Shown one piece after another: positions 55,676-62,767 of a stretch of DNA of 64,000 nucleotides. The notes under the pieces were generated by a model. The model made no database searches and was not told the origin of the DNA. It was given only the letters and a program-made list of their open reading frames with translations. Location: NCBI GenBank assembly GCA_021773035.1, contig JAJFKU010000038.1:62001-126000 (forward strand). Direction: 5' to 3'. This DNA is from Woeseiaceae bacterium (lineage in GTDB: Bacteria; Pseudomonadota; Gammaproteobacteria; Steroidobacterales; Woeseiaceae). How positions within the stretch are numbered: position 1 is the stretch's first letter; each line of letters begins with the position of its first letter. The translations under genes and the position numbers were made by a program.

Positions 55676-56704
55676 TCACGGACTGCGGCGCGTCAGGTGA
55701 ATTTTCTGGCCGTCTCGTCGCACGTCCACTTGAAAAGCCGTGTCGAGAAGATCGGTGAGTGCCGTCACATCCGTTGACTTGAAGTATCCGCCCACCTGCA
55801 GTGCCCGAAGATCGGGATCGGCGATCACGAACTCGATGTTTGTATAGCGACTCACTTGTACGACCACCTCTTCGAGTGTCTCGCCATCAAACGACAACAT
55901 GCCTTGTCGCCAGGCAAGACGTCGCTCGAGCTGCGGCGTCGGAATTTCTCCAACAGCCCCAAATTGTTGATCGTAGTGAATACGCTGACCGACTCCGACA
56001 CGCGCGGGTGCTGCGCTGTTCGCGATCTCTCGAAGAGCCGGGGAACCACTTTTAAGCTCCTCCGCCTGGGTGACTTCAACAATGCCTTCGGTGACGGTAA
56101 CTTCCACCTCGAAGTTGTCGGCAAGATACACGTTGAATTGCGTGCCTACGGCACGCACGGCGCCACTGCCCGCTAATACCACGAAAGGCCGTGCTGGATC
56201 TTTCTCCACATCGAAGTGCGCCTCGCCCCGCTGCAACTGCACGGTTCTTTCAGTATCCGTGTAATTCACTTCGATCAGCGTATTGGTGTTGAGGTCGATG
56301 GATGAGCCGTCCTCGAGCGACACCGACAGATGGTGTCCGATAGCCGTCTCGTACTGGAGCACCGCCGGCGCTCGCAGTTGCCAGAAGGCGGTAGCGCCGG
56401 CAAGCAACAAGACGGTGGCGGCTATCGCCCAGGCAGCAGCAAGCCGTTTTGGCCGAGCTGGCGATTCCGGTGAGTCGGTGTTGGTCGCGCCCTTGCCGTT
56501 CGCGAGCGCAGCAAGCGCATCCAAACGGTGCCAACTGTGCCGCATTGCCTCAAAGGTTTCACGGTGGTGCGGATCTTCATCCAGCCAGGCGGTGAAACGC
56601 TGACGATCTGCGTCATCGACATCGTCCGCCTCCAGGCGTGCGATCCAGCTACTCGCCGCCTCTTCCAGCGCGTCTCTGGTCGCAATGCGATGCACATTAG
56701 TCAT
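55676..56704 (-). CDS. FecR-family anti-sigma / signal transduction protein
   Basis: A 342-residue single-span protein. The N-terminal DUF4880 domain (EEAASSWIARLEADDVDDAD and WLDEDPHHRETFEAMRHSWH) holds the sigma factor; a membrane helix follows at about 90-110 (LAAAWAIAATVLLLAGATAF). The periplasmic FecR domain has LEDGSSIDLNTNT and VRAVGTQFNVY, and the end is a DUF4974/STN-like domain. It relays ligand occupancy of the receptor to the sigma factor. The ATG at 56704 overlaps the fecI stop; a GTG at 56716 is possible. A 183-base gap separates it from the receptor gene and could hold a sigma-dependent promoter. Confidence 0.93.
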   Translation of the reverse strand: MTNVHRIATRDALEEAASSWIARLEADDVDDADRQRFTAWLDEDPHHRETFEAMRHSWHRLDALAALANGKGATNTDSPESPARPKRLAAAWAIAATVLLLAGATAFWQLRAPAVLQYETAIGHHLSVSLEDGSSIDLNTNTLIEVNYTDTERTVQLQRGEAHFDVEKDPARPFVVLAGSGAVRAVGTQFNVYLADNFEVEVTVTEGIVEVTQAEELKSGSPALREIANSAAPARVGVGQRIHYDQQFGAVGEIPTPQLERRLAWRQGMLSFDGETLEEVVVQVSRYTNIEFVIADPDLRALQVGGYFKSTDVTALTDLLDTAFQVDVRRDGQKIHLTRRSP

Positions 56705-57275
56705 GGCGTTTGTCACTCAGGGTCACAACTCTTGCTCCGTCATCGTTCTCTCCGCCGAGTTCGTGACCGTGTTCACTGAGATAGCGATGGCAGGCTTTCG
56801 CGCCTTTCGCCACATGTTTTTCTACGGTACTCACGGCAATGCCGAGTTCGTTCGATATCTCCTTGTAGGAGTATTGATAGATCTTTCGCAGCACAAAGAC
56901 CCGTTGGCATTGCTCCGGCAGTTCGTTGATCGCGTCGCAAAGCACCTCAAACTCCTCCCGAGAAACCTGCGCCGATTCCAATGACGGGTAATCCCTATAA
57001 ACCCCCAAGTCATCGAAATCCGCCACTGTCTCAGTGTCGGCACGTTTGCGGTTGCGTATATCGTTGAGTGCGAGATTTCGGGCTGTCTGAAACAGAAAAG
57101 CACGGGGATGCTCGATGGCTTTCGAGTTCGAGGCCGCGTAGGTCCTCAAAAATGCCTCTTGCGCAAGGTCGGCAGCCGCATCGTCGTTCACGGAATAGCG
57201 CCGCAAATAGCGACGTAACACTCGCCCGTAGCGGGTAAATATGCCGACAAACCAATCGTCGTTTTTCTTGCTCAT
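56697..57275 (-). CDS. FecI-type ECF sigma factor
   Basis: A 192-residue sigma-70 family protein with region 2 (AADLAQEAFLRTYAASNSK, HPRAFLFQTARNLALNDIRN) and region 4 helix-turn-helix (LPEQCQRVFVLRKIYQYSYK, NELGIAVSTVEKHVAKG). It has the FecI organisation and is followed by its FecR partner in an eight-base overlap. It should drive transcription of the receptor and peptidase genes when the ligand is bound. The ATG at 57275 has AGGGCAGG upstream and removes an unrelated N-terminal extension. Confidence 0.93.
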   Translation of the reverse strand: MSKKNDDWFVGIFTRYGRVLRRYLRRYSVNDDAAADLAQEAFLRTYAASNSKAIEHPRAFLFQTARNLALNDIRNRKRADTETVADFDDLGVYRDYPSLESAQVSREEFEVLCDAINELPEQCQRVFVLRKIYQYSYKEISNELGIAVSTVEKHVAKGAKACHRYLSEHGHELGGENDDGARVVTLSDKRHD

Positions 57276-57383
57276 AACCTGCCCTACCCGCCCGACTGCC
57301 CAGTGGCAATCGTCAATCATCGTAAACATAGCGTAACGAGTACGTCAATTTTCTGGATTGCGTTGTCACTTGGCGCGTAACCT

Positions 57384-57680
57384 CTACTTGCGGCGGCGTA
57401 ATGCCACGCCAGCCGCAGAACCCATGGGCAACAAACTACCACCGACACCACAGGTCAACGTAACCAGCAACCACTGCGTCGAATCCATTTCGGGTTGCAT
57501 ACTGAGCACCGAGAACATGACCGGAATGTTATCGATTACCGCAAAGACCTTGGTGTTCTCAAGTACGCTGATATACGTCATGGCGGCAAGAAGAAAGAGC
57601 AACAGGCTCGCGTACTCGTCCAGATCGTGGAAGATTGCCAGCCGCAGCTGCTCGTGGTCGATGCCATAGTCCGGCGCCAT
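57384..57680 (-). pseudogene. Internally deleted remnant of NhaD-type Na+/H+ antiporter
   Basis: A 98-codon frame whose two halves both match NhaD antiporters but are not adjacent in the intact protein. HEQLRLAIFHDLDEYASLLL then FLLAAMTYISVLENTKVF is an N-terminal portion; DNIPVMFSVLSMQPEMDSTQ then WLLVTLTCGVGGSLLPMGSA comes from much further on. The intervening helices are missing and the protein ends early at ALRRRK. It cannot be functional; the gene has suffered an internal deletion and C-terminal loss. It lies at the edge of an accessory patch with toxin-antitoxin genes. Confidence 0.75.
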
Positions 57681-57807
57681 CTAACCGATCACCACCCAGA
57701 TATTGAATATCAGGTGATCATCGGCCCTCTCGTCTGGGTTGTCTCTGGTCTGGCTGACACCCTTGCTAACGTAGTTGGACACGATATCCTCACAAAACAA
57801 ACCTGAC

Positions 57808-58200
57808 CTAAATCCAGTTTTCTACGCGCAAATTTGAAACTCGGCGGAATTCCTTTTCATTGCCAGTCACGACGGTTAGATCCGTCGCCAATCCATGCGC
57901 GGCGATCAGTAGGTCGTTCGGGCCGATCGGCGTGCCAAGTTTCTCGAGCGCGACTCGAATTCGCCCGTAATGGGTGGCGATATCCGACGGCAACTCAAAA
58001 ACGGAGATCGCCTCGAGAATTGTCTCGATCTGCCGTCGAAGCCGGGAAGAACCACGCTTGGTCAGTCCGTACTCTATTTCGCAAGCGACAATCGGGTTGA
58101 TGCCGAACTCATCCGGCGGCAACGTTGCGAGGCGATTCGCTGTGTCACCTTGGGGATTTCGAGCAATTTCGCCGATAATGTTGGTATCCAGGAGGTACAT
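57808..58200 (-). CDS. vapC: PIN-domain toxin VapC
   Basis: A 130-residue PIN ribonuclease: MYLLDTNIIGEIAR with Asp5 of the acidic metal site, a central Glu in ACEIEYGL, IGPNDLLIAAHGLA and TVVTGNEKEFRRV. VapC toxins cleave RNA and are neutralised by VapB. All key acidic residues are present. Its gene starts two bases after vapB. Confidence 0.93.
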   Translation of the reverse strand: MYLLDTNIIGEIARNPQGDTANRLATLPPDEFGINPIVACEIEYGLTKRGSSRLRRQIETILEAISVFELPSDIATHYGRIRVALEKLGTPIGPNDLLIAAHGLATDLTVVTGNEKEFRRVSNLRVENWI

Positions 58201-58202
58201 CG

Positions 58203-58448
58203 TTATTCCAATGGGTCTTGATCCAAGGGCTCCAGGTTGTCGACGTCAGGGAGAGTTTCATTGGCTGGCAATGGGGACAAGTCTTTGAGCACCTCGGCCA
58301 ACTTTCGTTGCGGTGCCGCCTCCAAAATCAAGCGCCGGCCAACCTTGCGCATAATCACGCGCTCACCGGAGAATTCAAATTCTCTGGGAATACGAACTGC
58401 CTGGTTGCGTCCGTTTCTAAAGATCCTGGCTTCGCGTTCCTGGGACAT
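58203..58448 (-). CDS. vapB: Antitoxin VapB (AbrB/SpoVT-type)
   Basis: An 81-residue antitoxin. The N-terminal swapped-hairpin DNA-binding domain reads ARIFRNGRNQAVRIPREFEF followed by SGERVIMRKVGRRL, typical VapB; the acidic C-terminus (NETLPDVDNLEPLDQD) should wrap the toxin. The ATG at 58448 gives the expected start, with GGAAA eight bases upstream; a longer frame reaching 58556 is not needed. It is autoregulated by inference from the repeats in its promoter. Confidence 0.92.
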   Translation of the reverse strand: MSQEREARIFRNGRNQAVRIPREFEFSGERVIMRKVGRRLILEAAPQRKLAEVLKDLSPLPANETLPDVDNLEPLDQDPLE

Positions 58449-58472
58449 GGGGTCATTTCCATCCGATAAATA

Positions 58473-58512
58473 GCATAGGCCAAAGCATAGGCCTACTGTG
58501 AGAGAATAACAA
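58473..58512 (-). promoter_or_regulatory. vapBC promoter with direct repeats
   Basis: On the minus strand TTGTTA (58512-58507), a 17-base spacer and TATGCT (58489-58484) form a good promoter. The -10 lies within two direct copies of GCATAGGCC (58473-58481 and 58485-58493, plus-strand reading), 12 bases apart, a likely VapB binding site for autorepression. Confidence 0.65.
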
Positions 58513-59007
58513 GCGACTGGCTCTGATCTTGCTTGGTAGAAATGGCCGCGACACAACAGTAGCTCCGAAGTTTGTCGGTTACGATACGTCTGTTCGAATT
58601 CTCCAAAGCAACTACGGCAATCGTAATTTGGGCTTTTCGTTGTAGTCCGTTTTTATTCATGACGACTTAGAATGAATGGGGGAGAATTAGCATTTCCGAT
58701 ACACCATCGCCAGTCACATCACCAAATAGGATCAAACCTGAACGTACTCAATCGCAATTCTCTCACTATTGGCAATACTTGCTGATACGCGAATCTATCC
58801 AAATCCCCAAGAAAGACCACTGGCAACCACTCTGCTTCCCCAGCTAGCCTGACGAAGTTACCACCCGCTCCACCCCCCGACATTTCACACACAATCCAAG
58901 GAGTCTTTTCCCAACCCAAACAAGCAACACAAAATAATGCGCCCGCCCGGTGTGCGACAAACACACCAGACGGACGACTAATCACGACAGATACTGGAGT
59001 ATCCATC
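58513..59007. other. Intergenic stretch between vapBC and an unknown gene
   Basis: About 500 bases without a supported gene. A minus-strand open frame at 58719-59009 encodes about 96 residues, but its codon use is GT-rich and unlike neighbouring genes, and no family is recognised. No repeat or RNA gene was seen. Confidence 0.5.
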
Positions 59008-59475
59008 ATGACCAATCGGAATCGTAATCCATTTGCGCACAAAGCGCTCCCCGCACAACCGTTTTGCACGGAGCTGCGGCACCCCTTGTTCGACACCACC
59101 ATCCATCCGAACAGGCTCGACTGTCTCGAGGCCCTCGACCGCGCCGCCTGCGTGATCGAACTGCTCGAGCATCTCGATCCGGACCAGCAGACACAAGGGC
59201 AACTGACACCCAGAGCAACATCGGGCTACCGCCATCTCGCACAGATGCTGTACGAAACCTTCGCCTACAGCAGCCACCGATTGGCGGTACTGAGCCGAAA
59301 ATGGCAGAGAAAACATCGCTGCAAAGTCCGCAGGAAAGTCCGCAATCTGGCGGCGCTGCCACAGTCGCTCGCACCCCTGAACACGGTCGATCGCGATCAT
59401 TCGCTGAACGCCATGACGAGCCGCTTGCAGCTAACGCGGTCCGACATCGATACCTTAATTGCGAACGCAGGCTAA
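59008..59475 (+). CDS. Conserved-looking hypothetical protein
   Basis: A 155-residue soluble, basic protein I do not recognise. It begins MTNRNRNPFAHKALPAQPFC, has DCLEALDRAACVIELLEHLD as a predicted amphipathic helix, and a strongly basic segment RKWQRKHRCKVRRKVRN in the middle that could bind nucleic acid. Codon third positions are GC-rich as in real genes here, and GGAG lies eight to nine bases before the ATG. A hairpin at 59487-59512 follows it. It sits alone on the plus strand among toxin-antitoxin genes. Confidence 0.6.
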   Translation: MTNRNRNPFAHKALPAQPFCTELRHPLFDTTIHPNRLDCLEALDRAACVIELLEHLDPDQQTQGQLTPRATSGYRHLAQMLYETFAYSSHRLAVLSRKWQRKHRCKVRRKVRNLAALPQSLAPLNTVDRDHSLNAMTSRLQLTRSDIDTLIANAG

Positions 59476-59486
59476 CAAGCAGGTCG

Positions 59487-59512
59487 GGGTCGGAGCCTTC
59501 CGGCTCTGACCC
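59487..59512 (+). terminator. Terminator-like hairpin
   Basis: GGGTCGGAGCC (59487-59497) pairs with GGCTCTGACCC (59502-59512) over 11 positions with one G-T pair, around TTCC. No T-run follows, so it may terminate weakly or stabilise the 3' end of the preceding plus-strand gene. Confidence 0.5.
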
Positions 59513-59560
59513 TACCCTTCCTCAAGCCACCAAGCGCGGCCGGTCGAACCGCCGAAAATA

Positions 59561-59851
59561 CTAGGCCGCCTGACGCTTAACTATGATCTCCACATGGCGC
59601 CCAGCCTTCGCCAACAGTTTGACGAGCGTGTCGATACTGAAACGATCAATCTTGCCGCGAAACAAATCGCTGACACGCGATTGCTGAATACCAAGCAACT
59701 CAGCGGCATCGCTTTGCGTCAGCTGCTTATCATGAATCAGCGTTTCCAGTTCTCGCATCAACTGGGCACGCAACTTCAGGTTATCTGATTCCGAAGCGTC
59801 AAAACCAAGATCGTCGAACACGTTTCCGCTGGACTTTGCGACCTTGTCCAT
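59561..59851 (-). CDS. higA: HigA-type XRE-family antitoxin
   Basis: A 96-residue protein with a Cro/XRE helix-turn-helix: LTQSDAAELLGIQQSRVSDL then FRGKIDRFSIDTLVKLLAKA. It resembles the COG5606/HigA2 antitoxins encoded after Gp49-like toxins. It should bind and inhibit the toxin and repress their shared promoter. The toxin gene upstream seems frameshifted, so this antitoxin may now be an orphan. Confidence 0.88.
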   Translation of the reverse strand: MDKVAKSSGNVFDDLGFDASESDNLKLRAQLMRELETLIHDKQLTQSDAAELLGIQQSRVSDLFRGKIDRFSIDTLVKLLAKAGRHVEIIVKRQAA

Positions 59852-59862
59852 AAAAGTTTTCC

Positions 59863-60170
59863 CTAAATCTTACTCAAACGCCGTTTCGCGATATCAATGT
59901 CCTGCATTCGAGTCCTCTGCGTTTTCTTATGAAACGCATGCAACACGTGAACGGCATCATCAATTTTCGCCGCATAAATCACCCGATACTGGCCCTCCTG
60001 GTGAATCCGAATCTCTCGAACACCACTTCCGACCGCAGTCATCGGCTTCCAGTCGCTGGGTTCAAGGCCGTATTGCACCCGATCCAACTGGTAACCGGCT
60101 CTCGCCGCGGTGTCCGCGGAAAGGCCCGCAAGTCGTCGAATGCTGAACCAACGAAATAGAGTAGCTTCAC
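59863..60170 (-). pseudogene. higB: HigB/Gp49-like (RelE superfamily) toxin, frameshifted
   Basis: A RelE-superfamily mRNA interferase gene of the HigB/Gp49 type, split over two frames. From GTG at 60170 the first frame reads VKLLYFVGSAFDDLRAFP, the normal N-terminus; the second frame reads AARAGYQLDRVQYGLEPSDW then KPMTAVGSGVREIRIHQEGQ, continuing to HAFHKKTQRTRMQDIDIAKR. The switch lies near 60115-60122 (TTTCCGCGG on the minus strand), and the span of 308 bases is one short of 103 codons, so one base is missing. It is toxin-first, as in higBA. Either a true inactivating deletion or a sequence error. The inverted repeat GTGA...TCAC (60193-60207) upstream could be the HigA site. Confidence 0.82.
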
Positions 60171-60312
60171 TTGATTGGAATACGGATAATCAGTGACAAA
60201 TTATCACTTTTTTTATATAAATCGGATACTAATCTGGATGCTTGCTGCTACTAGCATAGCCTCTCAAGTCTGGAAACCCGACACGAATAACGCACCGAAA
60301 AGCGGCCGGTCC

Positions 60313-60768
60313 TTAGCTGTGTTCATCATTATTGGTCTCCAGAGTTCGCCCCCTCCATCGCACTGTTAACTCTTTATCGAATATCACGGATAACGTGACA
60401 ATGACTGCCATCGTAAAGTGTGAGCCAATCAGCGTGTTTTTAGCTAAGGCGGAAAAAGCCCCGTCCAGCCGGGAAACAGCGTGCGCAACGAGGATATTGT
60501 CCCGGCAGCAGCTATCCACCGCCAGACGAGATATTTCCTCGTTCGCAGCGATGTAGAAGTCGAGCTGATTCTTCGTAACGAAGAAGTTAATAACCGCAAA
60601 CCCGACGTAGACGATCATTGCGCCAATTTTTTCCAACGGCCTTAGCGGTCGGTCAACATAGATAACGCCGCCCAGAATCGCCAGATGTACAGTGATAAAC
60701 AAGCCCCACTGGACATCGATCCGGTTTCCCGTCGATATCATAAAGTCGAATAACTCATACGCGGTCAC
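60313..60768 (-). CDS. Hypothetical membrane protein, three predicted helices
   Basis: A 151-residue protein without a recognised family. Hydrophobic segments at about 22-38 (LFITVHLAILGGVIYV), 47-64 (IGAMIVYVGFAVINFFV) and 113-131 (GSHFTMAVIVTLSVIFD) are likely membrane helices; a CC pair occurs in VDSCCRD between them. It is 28 bases downstream of the third DUF3313 gene (stop to start across 60769-60796) on the same strand, perhaps the end of that operon. Function unknown. Confidence 0.7.
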   Translation of the reverse strand: MTAYELFDFMISTGNRIDVQWGLFITVHLAILGGVIYVDRPLRPLEKIGAMIVYVGFAVINFFVTKNQLDFYIAANEEISRLAVDSCCRDNILVAHAVSRLDGAFSALAKNTLIGSHFTMAVIVTLSVIFDKELTVRWRGRTLETNNDEHS

Positions 60769-60796
60769 GGTCTACTGCACCTCCCGGCAATGCAAA

Positions 60797-61390
60797 CTAA
60801 TTCGTCTGCTTCAAGCTGCGGTCCAGCCATGCCCTGAATAGCCCAGCCCAGTGCTTGGCCGCCGCATCGACTTCCGCCCACTCGGTATTGCCTTCGCCGT
60901 TCGAAATATCGCGAGTCGTGTCGCCCGCCCTGACCAGCACTTCGCCCGTAATCGAATCCACCATCTCCATAATGAACGTCAGTTCACCACGAGCTACCAT
61001 TTCTCTGAGTAAACCGCCTGTCGTCAGATTGCCTTCACGTCCGATTACCTTCATGTCGATGAGCTGTGCCCGGACCAACAGCACGTCCCGACCCGGCTCT
61101 GTGACTATTACGTAGTCATCACCAAGCGCTGTCAGAAACGCAGCACGAAAAGATTGACGCATTCTCTGAAGATCGGCCTCCGGCGGTGAGCCAACATCGC
61201 TTGGGTAGTATATCTCCAGCCCGCTGGACATCAGTCGCTGATAGCGCCCAAGATCGACGCCCTTCTTGACGAAGGCGTGCTCGACCGCAACGTCTGACGG
61301 CCGGTCGTACACTACGATTTGTGTACACGCCGCGACTGCAAAAAAGCCGATACACGCAGCGCTAACGAACTGAAAATCAGGGCGCTTCAT
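60797..61390 (-). CDS. DUF3313-family lipoprotein (paralogue 3)
   Basis: A 197-residue protein with a lipobox-like signal (FFAVAAC). The central part LGRYQRLMSSGLEIYYPSDV, the R-x-R-x-S-F-x-A-A-F-type helix and LVRAQLIDMKVIG, then VDSITGEVLVRAGDTTRD, fit DUF3313. Such proteins are outer-membrane-associated lipoproteins of unknown role. It overlaps the preceding paralogue by 14 bases. It shares with the other two the closing pattern of a tryptophan followed by a helix (HWAGLFRAWLD). Confidence 0.78.
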   Translation of the reverse strand: MKRPDFQFVSAACIGFFAVAACTQIVVYDRPSDVAVEHAFVKKGVDLGRYQRLMSSGLEIYYPSDVGSPPEADLQRMRQSFRAAFLTALGDDYVIVTEPGRDVLLVRAQLIDMKVIGREGNLTTGGLLREMVARGELTFIMEMVDSITGEVLVRAGDTTRDISNGEGNTEWAEVDAAAKHWAGLFRAWLDRSLKQTN

Positions 61391-62093
61391 CGTCGGTCAT
61401 CTGTGCGACTTCATTCAGTCGTTTTCGCAGCAGTCTCGCCCAGCCCTTGGCGACGCGTCGTACCTCGGACCAGTTCGTAACAGGACTTGATCGTGTCCAG
61501 AAGCCGTGGTCGTTCTGCTCCGCGTCACGCCGATCGGAAGCTCTTACGAGAATTTCGTTTGTCATCGAGTCTCGCACTTCGAGAACCAGCGTAGCCTCAC
61601 CTACGGAGCGCAGATAAATATCGGTACGACCAATCGGCTCTGGCGGCACATGAGAAACGACATCGATGACGCTGGTGATAATCAACAAAACATCCTCGCC
61701 AACGGTGTCGGTAAACTCGAAGCGGTCGACTTTCTCAAACTCGTCCTGGAAAGCCTTGTGCAATTCATCGCGCAGACGCTCCTTGTTTTTCTCACTGATC
61801 GTAAACTCCGTTTCACCGGAGCGCCGAGATGCAGAGGTGGATCGCGACTTGACGTCCTTAAACGCCAGGCCCGCGCCGACCAACATGATTTTTCGATACC
61901 CGGTCAGATCGAGATCGGGTTTGGCCCAGACACTATCCATTGTGGCTCGGTCGACGCGATGCAAACCATCGAAACTGACTTCCGCGTCAGGGCCCGTTTG
62001 GATTTTCGGCTTGCGGGCCGCAGCCGCGTCCAGTGAAAGCGCAAGACAAATGACGCTGCCAACGACGGCAAGCAAGACACTTCTATAATTCAT
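61377..62093 (-). CDS. DUF3313-family exported protein (paralogue 2)
   Basis: A 238-residue protein with a cleavable signal (MNYRSVLLAVVGSVICLALS then LDAAAA) rather than a lipobox. It shares with its neighbours SFDGLHRVDRATMDSVWAKP, DLTGYRKIMLVGAGLAFKDV, LVLEVRDSMTNEILVRASDR and WARLLRKRLNE. These match DUF3313. Function unknown. Start and stop overlap the adjacent paralogues, so the three are one translational unit. Confidence 0.8.
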   Translation of the reverse strand: MNYRSVLLAVVGSVICLALSLDAAAARKPKIQTGPDAEVSFDGLHRVDRATMDSVWAKPDLDLTGYRKIMLVGAGLAFKDVKSRSTSASRRSGETEFTISEKNKERLRDELHKAFQDEFEKVDRFEFTDTVGEDVLLIITSVIDVVSHVPPEPIGRTDIYLRSVGEATLVLEVRDSMTNEILVRASDRRDAEQNDHGFWTRSSPVTNWSEVRRVAKGWARLLRKRLNEVAQMTDDEAP

Positions 62094-62767
62094 TATTCGC
62101 CACCCCTCTTTATAAGATTACTAAATACCAGACGCGCATTGCGCGCCCAATGTTCGCAGAGTTTCTCCACATCCTCCCAGGCGGTGACCGGACCCGCCTT
62201 TTGCAACATAGCTGCGCCCTCCACTACCCGGCGGTCGAAGCCACGAGCCAGTATCTCGTTGGATTCCGAATCACGTAACTCAAGAACCAGTGTGGTCTCG
62301 CCGGCCGCCTCCAACGCGATATTCCAGACAGGCGACACGCTCCTTGGCGAAACGGTCGCCAGAATATCCTGTACACGGATTCTCAGAACTAGAACTTCCG
62401 CTCCCGGGCGGTCAACCAAAGGTAGTGGTGCGTTGTTTGAAAATTCACCATTGAACTTCTCCGCCAATTCTTCCCGAAACTTCGACTTCTGCTCATCGCT
62501 TAAAGGAAATTGTCGTTTCGAGCGATCTGGTGTTTGAAAAGCCAGATCCGGTGACTCGACGAGCAGATACTTGTACGTGCCGAAATCAATCGTCGGCCGG
62601 ACGAACGCGGCATCGAAGCGACGCGTGTTGATCTGATGGAGCCCGTCGTAGCTCGCACTGCTCCCGGGCACCTCTTCCAGCGGCGTATAGGCACAGGCCG
62701 GCAGCGAGCCGGCCAACATGCAGACGGACAGCATTGTGACAAAGTTACTCCTCAAAACCACCACCAA
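62093..62767 (-). CDS. DUF3313-family lipoprotein (paralogue 1)
   Basis: Up to 224 residues, with a lipobox (AGSLPAC). Shared motifs are SYDGLHQINTRRFDAAFVRP, DFGTYKYLLVESPDLAFQTP, LVLELRDSESNEILARGFDR and HWARNARLVFSNL. The start is uncertain: TTG/GTG codons at 62767-62761, TTG at 62755, or ATG at 62734; the GAGGAG at 62753-62748 belongs to the end of the efflux-factor gene and is far from the ATG. It overlaps that gene, so it may be co-expressed with the efflux channel. Confidence 0.78.
   Translation of the reverse strand: MVVVLRSNFVTMLSVCMLAGSLPACAYTPLEEVPGSSASYDGLHQINTRRFDAAFVRPTIDFGTYKYLLVESPDLAFQTPDRSKRQFPLSDEQKSKFREELAEKFNGEFSNNAPLPLVDRPGAEVLVLRIRVQDILATVSPRSVSPVWNIALEAAGETTLVLELRDSESNEILARGFDRRVVEGAAMLQKAGPVTAWEDVEKLCEHWARNARLVFSNLIKRGGE

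Noticed and set aside
57276..57383. Search for a lasso precursor gene beside the sigma factor
   Set aside because: Only about 100 bases are available and no short ORF with a core-like sequence was seen; none was found elsewhere near the locus either.
58719..59009. Minus-strand open frame of about 96 codons
   Set aside because: Codon use is GT-rich and unlike neighbours, no family resemblance, and it abuts the better-supported plus-strand gene.
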